64,000 nt of DNA from Clonostachys chloroleuca. Its lineage: Eukaryota > Ascomycota > Sordariomycetes > Hypocreales > Bionectriaceae. The stretch covers positions 13,454,001-13,518,000 of the forward strand of contig JBANAY010000004.1 in the NCBI GenBank assembly GCA_037952775.1. The letters run 5' to 3'. Numbering within the stretch: position 1 is the first letter of the stretch; each line of letters opens with the position of its first letter. This document shows, piece by piece, positions 1-10,228 of this stretch. The notes beneath the pieces are model-generated. The model made no database searches. It was given only the letters and a program-made list of their open reading frames with translations, and was not told the DNA's origin. Made by a program: the position numbers and the translations under genes.

Positions 1-1182
1 GCCCCCGCGCCGGGACAGATGCAGAAGGTGTTCCTGGCGTCGGGGAGCGCGGACGAGAAGATCAACCTCTACGAGCTGTCGGCGCACCCGCCCAAGAAGG
101 AGGGCGAGGACCTGCTCGCCACGATCGCGCCGAGGCCCATCCTCGAGAACCCGCGGAACCGGGAGATGGGCGCCCTGCTGCACCACACGTCCACGGTCAC
201 GGCACTGCGGTTCCCCACGCGGTCGAAGCTGCTTTCGGCGAGCGACGACTCGACGATCGCGGTGACGCGGACGAGGGACTGGTCGCTGCTGAGCTCGATC
301 AAGGCGCCCAAGCCGAATGTGTTCGGGCGGCCGAGCGGTGACACTGCCGTGTTTGGGGGTGCGCCGTCTGGCGTGAATGACTTTGCTATCCACCCGAGTA
401 TGAAGCTGATGATCAGTGTCAGTAAGGGGGAGCGCAGCATGAGGCTCTGGAACCTCATGACGGGGAAGAAGGCCGGTGTGCTCAACTTTGAGCGCAGCCT
501 GCTGCAAGAGGTTGGAGAGGGCAGGCATTCTACCGGGGAGGGATTGAAGGTTACGTGGGGGAGTGTGGACGGCGCGGACGAGTTCGCAGTTGGGTTCAGC
601 CGCGACATCGTCGTGTTTGGGATGGACAGCACGCCCAAGTGCAGGGTGATGCCGGACGCGAAGACCAAGATACACAAGTTCGAGTACCTGACTCTGGATG
701 ACGAGGAGGAGGAGGCGACCACCGTGATTGCAGTCGCGACGGAGGATGGCCGGATCGCCTTCTTCTCCACTGCCGCCGCACACATTACTAAACCGACGGA
801 CGACAAGGCCGAGCTAAGCACCGCCCGTCTGATTGGGCACGTCGGAGGCAAGGACGACAAGGTGTCCGGGCGCATCAAGGAGTTCTCCCTCGTGAGGAGC
901 GAGACCGACGCGGATCTCCTCTACATCATTGGTGGCAGCAGCGACGGGGTGGTCAGGCTATGGACGGCGAGCCGCGCAGAGCTCAAGAGGGCGACCGAGA
1001 AGCCGGCGCTCTCGGGCCCAATTGGCAAGCTGGTGGCGTCGTATGAAACCCAGAACCGCATTACCTGCATGGCGGCCTACTTAATGATACCCTTGCCCGA
1101 AGGAGCTGAGGAGAGTGAGTACGAGGTGGACGATTCTGAGGACTCGGAGGCGGATTCAGAGGACGATGGAGAAAGTACATAA
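1..1182 (+). CDS. MAK11/PAK1IP1-like WD40 ribosome-biogenesis protein (5' partial)
   Basis: This is the C-terminal part of a WD40 protein whose open frame runs from base 1, with codons in frame before the first visible Met at 19, so the true start lies left of the window. WD-type repeats are visible: a block around LLSASDDSTIAV (residues ~70-80 from base 19), a second with DFAIHPSMKL followed by RLWNLMTGKKAG, and later blades ending in VRLWTA. The tail is acidic (repeated Glu, Asp and Ser over the last ~30 residues). The DFAIHPS...RLWNLMTG arrangement is typical of yeast Mak11 and human PAK1IP1, nucleolar factors for 60S subunit assembly (established for the family). Assignment to MAK11 is by recognition. 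The stop is at 1180-1182. No intron is visible in this part. Confidence 0.8.
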   Translation, partial: APAPGQMQKVFLASGSADEKINLYELSAHPPKKEGEDLLATIAPRPILENPRNREMGALLHHTSTVTALRFPTRSKLLSASDDSTIAVTRTRDWSLLSSIKAPKPNVFGRPSGDTAVFGGAPSGVNDFAIHPSMKLMISVSKGERSMRLWNLMTGKKAGVLNFERSLLQEVGEGRHSTGEGLKVTWGSVDGADEFAVGFSRDIVVFGMDSTPKCRVMPDAKTKIHKFEYLTLDDEEEEATTVIAVATEDGRIAFFSTAAAHITKPTDDKAELSTARLIGHVGGKDDKVSGRIKEFSLVRSETDADLLYIIGGSSDGVVRLWTASRAELKRATEKPALSGPIGKLVASYETQNRITCMAAYLMIPLPEGAEESEYEVDDSEDSEADSEDDGEST

Positions 1183-3667
1183 TTGACTCAAGACATGTTA
1201 GACCTACTACCACCGGCATTCAATTTGCCACTGTCAATTGATTGAATTCCAAGGGCAGAAAGTAAATTATTGATCCAAGAGTAAAAGCAAATGACTGACT
1301 TCACTTCGGACGGGCCGTGGTATGTGGATGTAGGTATGCAGGTGGAGGAATGGAGGCTGATTATTAGGCTGGGTGAGTGGGCGGTGCATGAAAGGGTCTC
1401 GACTTGGATGTTGACTTTGGTCCTAGGAGCACAATGAGAGCAGCATCGAGATGGACATCTGGACAGTTTCATTATTTACCCGCCACGGAAGCTATTATTG
1501 CTCCTTGCGGAATACTACGTACATGGATTTTGCATATTTCTCGTACCCCAGATTCGGCGCGTAGCCTCCTGGCGTGCCACCTTCTATGTGTGTCACCCAC
1601 CCTGTATGTGTGTCACCCACCTTGTGTGCTGGACAAGTGGCAGCAACCCCTCGTTCACATGAAGAGCGTGACCACTTGCTGGGTGGACCAAGAGGCTAGG
1701 CCTGTCGATCGTCCTGTTCTAGCCCTGAAATTCTGGGGTAAAGCTTTGGAACGGTTTTGGTTTTCCTAGTAAGTTTTCGGGCGCTTACGCGCGCTCCGGA
1801 AAAGAGGATATCAAAGCTTGCGCTTGCATTCTGCGCGGGAACACCTAGCTGCTTTAGAGGGACCCTACGTAGGTAGATCGGGGATCTGTTCGATAGCGGG
1901 GTTGGAAGATTTCCCGCCGTGACGTTTTGAAACCCGCCCGGGCGAATGCATGTCCCGACAGCAGGCAAGGGCATGGAGCTCGCTAGCCTGCTCGCTTTCT
2001 CGATCTGCGGGCTCGGGTTCAGGCAAAGTTCAGTGCCCCCGAACTCCATTTTAGTTGTCTAGCAACAGCGAACCCGAGTGTGGGGTAATGGCTAAGCCCG
2101 CGCACCAAGCGAGGGAAAAATGGCAAAAGAGGAGCTGCCATACCGTCATCGTGTAGCATCTGGGTCCAGGTAGCAGGGCAGGGGTCCCCTTGCTGCCATT
2201 GCTCACATGCATCTGGTTGAGTAACGGAAGCCAGAGGGTGACTCTGGACCATAGCTGGCTCGGGGTTTAGACTTTAGCCCAGGCGTTTGTTGTTTTGTTC
2301 GGAACGGGCGGACGGTGATGGCCGTGAGCCTTTCGAGCGCCGGTGGTGGTGCGGCTGCTGTCAAGTCCGATGGCCGGGCTTGTCGTATGGGCTGGCCACA
2401 AATCGTATCAGACTAGCAGGAAGGGGCAGTGATTTGCGACGCAAAGCAGACCACTCGGGCGCAGAGTAGGGAGATCCGAATCGCGGCCCTGGTCTGTTGC
2501 AATCTGCAGCAGCCCATATTCGGAAAAAAGAATTTCAAGGGGATGGGATCTGTTGATGTCTCGTGTCCCGGAGAGATGAATACATTAGATACCGTAGGTT
2601 GGGTCGCATCGACAGCAGCGATGCCTGAGTGCTGGTTACAGGTACTGGACCTACCTTAGTGAAGCCACAATGTCACCGCACCAGTGGACTCGCTGAACGG
2701 CTGGCGCTAGGGGCCAGCCAATAGGGCCAGCGTTATTTCTCCTTGGGACACCACTAGCGATGCTCCACGATGTACATGCAGATTGCCTGATGTACAACTT
2801 CTGCAATTGAGCGTGACCTCTGCAGATATCGCCTGTGCACATCGCCTGTGCATGCTGCTTAAAGGGGACCCCTGTGCTCTCGCCTGCCATGCCTACGTAG
2901 CACTAGCTGCCGACCTACCCTCCCAGGATGGTATTACTCACAGCTTGTCGCAGACTAGGTTGCGACGGGACGGGGTTGCTAATGAAGTGTTCTAGCCAGT
3001 TCAGCTGATCTGTGAGCATGTGATGGAACTGCGCTACCGTCGACTCATGCTGGTACCTCGCTAGAGGTACTACCGACGCTCGTAGTGGCCGCAGCTCAGC
3101 AATGGACTAGACCCCGTCCACTTTACTGTCTGGGGCTTAATTAATAATGGGCCGGTCCTCGCAGGTTCGTGTTTTTCGTCTCTCGCTCGGAACTGTTGGG
3201 TATATCTTCAAGCATCCGCCTCCTGTGCCATTTCTAGAATCTCCCAACCGAACAATTGCGCCCAATCGTACTCGGAAGTCATCTCACAGAGCTCCCCAGG
3301 AAGAACCCTTGTCTGGGCTGAGCTGACCAGGGACCGGACTTCTATTTCTGCTAGCGTTGCCGCCACAACAGCCTTGTCTTAGAGTCGAGCTTCTTGCGAC
3401 CCGGTTGGAAGTTGATTGACTCAGACCTGATTCTGAAAGTCACATACTTAATTCATCTATCCCCCAGCTTTGCGGTGTACATTGACCAAAGCCAGACTCT
3501 CGCGGGAACAAGGTACGACAGCATCTATACTTTACCCTGCCGCCCCTCCCGATCTTGGAACTGACATGTGAAAAGGACTGTTTCCGCTTTTTCTACGATA
3601 CACTTACCTGCCCACCTCCGTATTCCAGCAGATTCCACTCCTTCAGGCGTTGGATTGTCAATATACA
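1183..3667. other. Intergenic region, 2.5 kb, no supportable gene
   Basis: Only short frames without family resemblance are present. The stretch contains the 3' flank of the MAK11-like gene, a two-unit 20-base tandem repeat near 1585-1624, and the presumed promoter and leader of the INSIG gene, CT-rich from about 3530. No tRNA or transposon signature was seen. Confidence 0.6.
1585..1624. repeat. Two-unit 20-bp tandem repeat
   Basis: The unit TATGTGTGTCACCCACC plus three bases is present twice, starting at 1585 and 1605, nearly identical. A third partial unit (TGTGTGC) follows. It lies in non-coding DNA and no function is evident. Confidence 0.75.
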
Positions 3668-4959
3668 ATGTCAGAAGACGGACCACCTCTCTTTCGGCCC
3701 ATCCCACGACGGCCTTTCCCGGTCAACATCAACCTCACGACCGCAACACCACCAGAGGACGATGAGGATGACAGCACTGGGCTTCCCCCATCCAAGTCGA
3801 ACCTCGACCTTTTCAAATCTCGTTTCCTCAATGTAGGGTACAAAACACCTACAGAAGCCGGCTCCTCCATTAGCCGCCCTCCGTCCTACATGAATCTCAC
3901 ATCCTCGACCCTCTATGGCATTTACTCGCCCACCACCAATTCTCGAGCTTTCCATGACAGGGACGAGGATGATACTCCCTGGGGTACAGGGGCGCAGACC
4001 CCGATCAGAAGACCCACCCTCGATGATGTGACGTACGAGCTCATGAAGGAGAGATCGCATCTTGGCCGAAGACCATCCGTCTACCGAACAGTTGATACTA
4101 CGATCCCCCACGCCGCGACCCCGGCCTCGGCGTCGCATGCACCGATTTCAACGACGAGGCGTGCTGCCTTGCTTCTGGCCCTCGGCGTTGGATACGGCAT
4201 GGTCTTGACTCGATTACAGGACAACAGCCAGTGGCCTAGCCTCCCTGCAGGCATGATCCAGCCCAGACAGGACATGTACTATCTTGCTTTCTGGGGAATT
4301 TCTGGTGTCGTCCTCGGATCCCTCCTTCCCTGGATCGACAATGTGTGGGAAAGCACTTTTGGCCGTGAGGTGGAAGATGACGCGAGCACTGTGGATGCTG
4401 CCTCTTCGGCAGAGGCCGATGCTTCGACGGACTGGACCCTGGTGATGCGCGCGATTGGAGCCTTTGTTGGCATTGTTTTCGCTATTGTGAGTCCCTCAGC
4501 TCTAGATATCCCTTACCTTTCAGATCAAGCGGATACTAACACTCATAATTTTAGCGCAAATTGACTTGGACCTCAAGTCTTCAGGCCTCTCTCGCCCTCG
4601 CCCTCGTCAATCCGCTTCTATGGTGGATCATTGATCGCTCAAAGGCCGGCTTCATGCTCTCTACGCTCGTTGCTGTGCTGGGCTCGGCTGTATTCTTGGG
4701 CGTCAACCCAGACATGATGCCCGCCCCCTCGAGACTTTTCCACCCAGGTGCGGGTGCAGGCGCAGGAAACAGCAGCTACGCCATTGATTCCGAACTCTAC
4801 TCGGCTCTCAGCGGGATTGCCAGCCAAGAAACCGTCGAGGCGGGCGTCTGGATGTTGAGCGTACTGTTCTGCAGCAGCATCTGCTTCGGCAACATTGGCC
4901 GCCGCCTCGTGTCCGAGAAGACCGGTGTTGGCAAGGGCCGATGGGCCGGTACGCAATAA
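3668..4959 (+). CDS. INSIG-family ER membrane protein, two exons
   Basis: Exons are 3668-4486 and 4555-4959, giving 407 aa. The 68-base intron is phase 0, starts GTGAGT, ends TTTAG and contains an exact TACTAAC branch site at 4534-4540. The start is the ATG at 3668. Residues 1-160 are a polar Ser/Thr/Pro-rich cytosolic extension usual in fungal members. The rest holds about six hydrophobic segments (roughly 164-182, 204-222, 257-275, 283-298, 303-322 and 375-392), the INSIG layout. Animal Insig retains SCAP/SREBP and promotes HMG-CoA reductase degradation in the ER. Fungal homologues act on HMG-CoA reductase or sterol/SREBP control (family knowledge). A role in sterol homeostasis here is inference. 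Between segments 2 and 3 there is an acidic loop around residues 233-255. Confidence 0.88.
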
Positions 4960-5390
4960 GGGCAAGGAAGTTTTCCTGTACACTCTCCACCTAGTTGGGT
5001 GGGATTTTTGTTTTTTTTTATTTGTAAGGTATACACATATTCAGGGCTTTGTGGACAGGCGCGACATATCGTCAGATGTAACATGCGGATTTCAACAACC
5101 GGGGGAAATTGATCGGAGTTATGATGGTGCCATGGTAGGCAAGGCTACGAGCCAGGGGGCCGGGCTTTGCTTTGGTTTTGTATTTTGGACTTGGGATTTT
5201 AGTTTGACATGACTTGATGAAATGGTAGCCCGCGCGAACAAGCGCTGCACCCAGTATAGGGAGAAAGAACCCTTCGGGAAATTTGATATATTGATTTTTT
5301 CATCAGACCCCGTGAGCTTGCTTGTTTTCGACTACACTTAGGTGCTATTGACTGGCCGTGATTGCTGTGTTCCTGCCAGTTCCTTGCCTT
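4960..5390. other. Convergent 3' flanks, no gene
   Basis: This stretch lies between the stops of the INSIG gene (plus) and the 138-aa gene (minus). It is T-rich after 5005. Presumably it holds both 3' UTRs. No further feature is seen. Confidence 0.6.
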
Positions 5391-5937
5391 TTACTCTGGA
5401 ACAGATAGTATGGCGTCCTGTAGCTCCTGGGATTTGGTCTTGACATCGTCCCCGAATTCGATGTTGGGTTGGCCCATGATGGCCATCATGGAAGGCGTGG
5501 TGACGATCTTGTTGATCGTCAGCGTCCGCGTGAGGACGTCGGTGAACGACATCTGGGCCCTCTCCTCATTGTCCGTGGCTAGAAGAAGAGCAAACGAGGA
5601 ACTGGTTAGAGTTTTTTTTTATTATATATATAATCCCATGTTGACCGACTGAGAGAATGCCAAATCCGGATCATTGGTGGGGGAGGGCATCATGAACTTC
5701 CGACTTACCATCTTCGTGAGGCGGGATCTGGTCTGGGTGCTTCACCGGTCTGCCCGTCCGGATGTTTTCCAGCTCCGTCATGATGTAGTGGCTTCGCTTG
5801 ACGAAGTCCCAGAGCTGGAGGAGGGCTGGGTGCGGGTTCGGAGGGGTCCATTGCGGGTGCTGCTCCAGGGCGGAGGCGAGCGAGTCGAGCCGGGCGGTGA
5901 TATCGGCACGGGCGGACTCGTCTGGGATCGGTACCAT
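5391..5937 (-). CDS. Small conserved-looking protein of unknown function, 138 aa, two exons
   Basis: On the minus strand, exons are 5937-5709 and 5578-5391. The intron is 130 bases, with donor GTAAGT and an acceptor preceded by TTCTAG, interrupting a codon after its first base. The start is the ATG at 5937; upstream in-frame codons include only a TTG before a stop. The protein is soluble and mainly helical in appearance. The first exon has LDSLASALEQ followed by a Pro-rich WTPPNPHPALLQLWDF segment. The second has SFTDVLTRTLTINKIVTTPSM and an acidic C-terminus. The coherent frame across a clean intron supports a real gene, but I do not recognise the family. No signal peptide or membrane segment is visible. 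Confidence 0.7.
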
Positions 5938-7314
5938 CGTTGCTGGTTGGCTGTGCAAGAATTGGATGTATATGTAGTCTCTCAGAGCAGTCGAGAGGCT
6001 GGCCTGGAGTTAGGAAGGTCCGAGTTTGCGGGCTTGCGAATTTGTGAATCTACTTGTTGTCTCGCTGAGACTAATGGATCTAGGACGGAAAGAGAGCTTC
6101 CAAACAACCAAGCCGAGCTGAGGTTTCAGAATCGATGCAGATGATCTTCAATTCTTGGTTTCCCCTCCTTTGGGCCTTATCCAAGAGGCCCCTGGACATG
6201 GCTGTTACGTACGCGGTTTGGGACACTAGAAACAATGGGATGGAGATCAACGGCCCATTTGGCGCTTGATCTCTTGGTGGTTTGGTGGCAGCTGAGTGCT
6301 GAACAAACGCTTTGAGGCTGGCGTTTACAGGGGGAGGGACGGGTAGTTACAGGCAGTGGAGGCACGCGCTATATACTAGAACCCACAGCAGGACTACCTT
6401 AGCTCTCAGTCGGTTTGTTTTCTCATTCATCTCTTAAACCGTGATGTCCATTTCGTGTGAAGACTTCGTGCAATCTCAGTCACGTCTGTTTGGTATCACA
6501 CGGACCATGCAGCCCCGGACGGGTGCAGACGGCTTGCCCTGTCTTGGCAGATGCCTCGTGTGACGTAGACGGGCGGCCGATTGATGAGAATGGCGATATT
6601 GTCGGCACACTTGGCGGCTCACCACAGCCAGCTACCCATGGACGCAGGGCGCCTATTTATGACTACACACAATATTTCATGGATTAATGTTCAAAGCGGT
6701 TGATTATTTGCCTTCGGATACTACACCGAGGCGTTGGCTGGCCACTCGCCGGGTGCGCTCTGCTCTTGATCTGCGCCTTCCGCTGCTGCGCGGAGTGGCA
6801 ACCAGGGGGCGTGAGATCAGCCTCCAACCAGAGGCCTGGGCTGCATCCAGCAACCACCGCAAGTCCCCTATTTTGCATGGCAGCCTCATGCTATGGCCAA
6901 AGCAACCAAGCCAACGCGTGAATTGTGAGCCGCCGGTCTGTGGCAAAACATACCCTTCAGCCAGGGGGCTGTCAGCGTTTCAGATGTGCTTCGGATTGCC
7001 ACCACCATCAACGTCTGATTGACGTGAGTAGGAGCGAGTATATAACCAAGTCTGCTCCTCGCTGGGTTAGGCTGCCTCGAGTCCCAAGATATTCTTCACT
7101 CACAGATAATTACTTTTTATTCAAACCTGGTGTTGATCATCAGCAGCCGATTACGATATCGCTTAATACTTCTCCCATATTCTTTTACTTACACAGAATT
7201 GCTGGGCAATTTCGACTCTATTGTTTAATCTGTACCATTTCCCCCAACTGACTGACCTTGACTTCTACTCTCCATTCTAGCCAGTCTCACGAAGATCAAT
7301 CAACTCAATTCATC
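5938..7314. other. Divergent intergenic region, 1.4 kb
   Basis: This stretch separates the minus-strand 138-aa gene from the plus-strand acidic protein and should hold both promoters. A TATATAA box lies at 7039. Open frames here are short and overlap on both strands without resemblance to known proteins. Confidence 0.6.
7039..7045 (+). promoter_or_regulatory. Candidate TATA box
   Basis: TATATAA lies 270 bases upstream of the ATG at 7315, followed by a CT-rich leader with repeated TTTTTATTC-like tracts. It is a plausible core promoter for the 179-aa gene, implying a leader of about 240 bases. Inference only. Confidence 0.4.
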
Positions 7315-7854
7315 ATGTGGTCATTCAAGAAACTCATGGGCTTGAACACCGAGAAGTGCATTTCCCTCCCCGTGGAGCAAACCAACCAGGGAAGCGCCGC
7401 GAAGCAATCCCACAACAGCGGCGACTGCATCCAGGGTCGAAGCGTCATCACGGCCGCTCCCTGCGAGGACGACGAGGACTCCCACTACTCTGTCGCCCAG
7501 ATGTTCGCGAGACGTGACGGGTACTCCAGGATCCCCCTGGGAGACGACGCAGAGGACGAGGACCAGAACATCAAGGCCAGAGATGTGCCACGAGATATCA
7601 CCCCCGCCTTCAACCCGTTCCCCTTTTTGGGCGGCAACAGAAACCAGATGGAGGGCTACGCGTCTGTGCCCCAGGTCTATGACGACCAAGCTGGAGATGC
7701 CGTCAAGGCCAGGGCCGGCGATGCTCCTTACGGCATGGTCGACGAGGAGAGCGACAGCGATGACGACCGGTCCTCGCAGGGTGACCACACCCAGGACAAC
7801 CGAGAAATCGGCAGCACCTGGGGGGAGAGCGCCACTTATTCCTACTCTCGCTAA
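7315..7854 (+). CDS. Acidic hypothetical protein, 179 aa, single exon
   Basis: The first ATG after the leader is at 7315, in the context CATCATG; the frame upstream has only a TTG. The protein begins MWSFKKLMGL, is strongly acidic (clusters such as DDAEDEDQ and EESDSDDDRSS), and has no evident signal peptide or membrane segment. It looks largely disordered apart from the first ~15 residues. Codon use is GC3-rich like neighbouring genes, and the frame is clean for 540 bases with a regular leader and TATA box, which supports expression. I do not recognise a family. A reverse-strand frame of similar length (7321-7914) is treated as its shadow. Confidence 0.65.
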   Translation: MWSFKKLMGLNTEKCISLPVEQTNQGSAAKQSHNSGDCIQGRSVITAAPCEDDEDSHYSVAQMFARRDGYSRIPLGDDAEDEDQNIKARDVPRDITPAFNPFPFLGGNRNQMEGYASVPQVYDDQAGDAVKARAGDAPYGMVDEESDSDDDRSSQGDHTQDNREIGSTWGESATYSYSR

Positions 7855-10228
7855 GCTTGAGTAGCTTAAATGGCCACTACAATATACGGGCCAGGACAAC
7901 ACTGTTTTTTGCAACCACCTCCTTTCCTTTGTTATATTTTTCTGCCGATCCCTGAAGGGTTTAGAGGACGGCGTGGGAGGGGGATGTAATTTATACCCAA
8001 CACCAGGGCGTTTGGATGGATAGATTGTATACTTGGATGCCTATTGAAGTAGGTAGATAGAGCCTGGAGCTTTGATATGAGGAAATGGTTTTATGAATAC
8101 AAACCGCTTGAGACTAGATCTCTTGATATTGTGTCCACTTCGTCTCGTGCATGTATCGACGTTTTTTAGTGAAGCAACTTTTCTTCTAATTTGCGAGGAG
8201 TATGGAAGCTGGTGCTATCCTCCACTCAGACAATTGTTGTAACAAGTCAATGCCTGAGGCAAGCGATGTTATGCAAGGGAGTCAGCGTGGATAGGATCTT
8301 CCTCACCTGCTCGAGGCTACGGCTGTTGATTGCCTGCTTGATGCTGACTGAGGCTGTAACTGTTGATAGGTAGATAGCAATAGAAGTCCCTACCTCAATA
8401 TCACGATGTCACTCAGACCAATAGCCAGTTTTGATTTAAAAACTGACTAATTGTCAGTCAGTATCTAAAATGATAGGATGCTTCAACATCCCATCATAGA
8501 AAGGAATCTAGAAGCTCCGCTCCAGCTACTGCCTTCACACATCATCAGGCTTCGCTTGATCAAATCATGTGCTCATGGATGCGAGAGCGAGTTGAGAGAA
8601 TCCATTGTTTGCTCAGCGTAAGTGCGACAGGATAGATGAGATAAGATAAGCTAACGGCAAACTATTTTCCACTAAAAGGACGAACCACATCCCGAAGGAG
8701 GACCTCACTAAGCGGCTAAACGGATTTGCTTGAGGGCCGAGATGGTTCCAAGAGCTGAATAATTACTTTTGGCTAGCTTAAGCCGTGTTGGTATGTGTTG
8801 TGCGGCTGTCACCGTGGTTTGAGTCGGTTTCATTGATCCATTGGGGACCAGCTAATTCGGGAGGGGCCTATAATAAGCCGGCCCCCGTCCCTTGTACCTC
8901 ATCAGGAGGTAGGTGGAATGCAGATGTAGCGCCGATGGCACCGGCTATGTCTCCTCCCCAGATCGACGGCCAGCGCAGGAGATCACAGCTTTCCACGTTG
9001 AATCCGCTCGCTTAGCACATTACACGCAGCCAAGGACCCGGATACCTGCGCCAGCTAGTAGATTTCACCCATCCGGAAGACACAGGATCCGAGACTAGAC
9101 CACCCTGCTCCCCGTCCAGTTCGCCCTTTCTCTGGTGCAGAAGTGAGAAAGGCGCCGTGCAGGTGCCACACGGGAACGAGTTGATGATGCCATCACCAGC
9201 ACAACCACCCACATCTCCTACCCATCCTTGCCTCGTGCTGTCCTTCTTCACCCGTTCTCGAGCGTGCTGGTTCAACAAAGAATCAATTCTATGACTTCAT
9301 TGGGCGCCTCCGGCTTTTGGGTTTCCCCTGCGCCTTATCGCAGCTGCCAAATTCCCAGGACGGGCTACAAGCAAGGTACCACGGCCGCCAGCACCGTTTC
9401 CATGACGTGCGTTGTAGCTTCAAAGTACAGGACCCCCCGGGCGGCTCTCCACTTAATCCAATGCCACTACCGACCAGATCGAAAACCTCTGACGCCTACA
9501 CTTTTCCCTCAAAGCTCCGCCATTGCTCTTAACAAGGCCCATGACATTCTCTCCACGCAGCTGCGGTGCGCCCTGAGTCCCCTCTTGTCCGCCGGATCGG
9601 TCTCGCATTCAGCTAGCATCCAGTTGCCCAAGAGATCCAGTCCGCCCATGACTCTGGATTGGTAAGATCTCTTGCGGTGTATGACGATCCTATCCTCTCC
9701 TTCATCCCCCTCCCTCTCCCAACTCCCCCTTCGAACTTGCTCTCTGTATATTCCTTTCCCTACCTGCTTAGACCGTCGTAAAACGCAAACATTTCCCACG
9801 AGCATGTTCGCCGACCGATTTGGGCCAATGTCCTCCTAGTAAACATCCTGGCTCTCTGCGCTACAATCCGAAATCGACGCCTTGCCCAGACTCATGCATG
9901 AGCGGCTCCCCACCAGCTGGTCCTCGCATCTTGGACTCCGCCGCATGGTCCATGGGTCTGCTACATCGTCGTAACCGTCACCACCCGCCGCTTCATAGAC
10001 CCCCTCGCTGCACGACGAGACAACAAGGAGTGTCTGTCACAGGCTGGGCTCGGGGAACTCTCGCTACGGCGCCGCTCTACCCCCGCGACGTAGCTGGCTA
10101 CCTTGTCTTTGATCTTTTTTGAAGGGGCTGTCAACATAACTTGCACATAGTTATCTAGGTACATCTCTGCCTTGACTGTCTATCTGCCAAACTCAAGACT
10201 GAATCACACCAGTCCCTCCGCGAGGTTC
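7855..10228. other. Intergenic region, 2.4 kb, no supportable gene
   Basis: After the 3' flank of the acidic-protein gene comes moderately AT-rich DNA (8100-8800), then CT-rich DNA from 9100 that is probably promoter and leader of the RING-LON gene. An open frame at about 9228-9665 starts only at TTG, is low-complexity and matches nothing I know. No RNA gene or element was seen. Confidence 0.55.

Noticed and set aside
69..878. Long minus-strand open frame (269 codons) opposite the MAK11-like gene
   Set aside because: It mirrors a GC-rich coding exon, has Ser-rich shadow composition and no family resemblance.
9228..9665. 145-codon plus-strand frame before the RING-LON gene
   Set aside because: Starts only at TTG, low complexity, lies in CT-rich promoter-like DNA.
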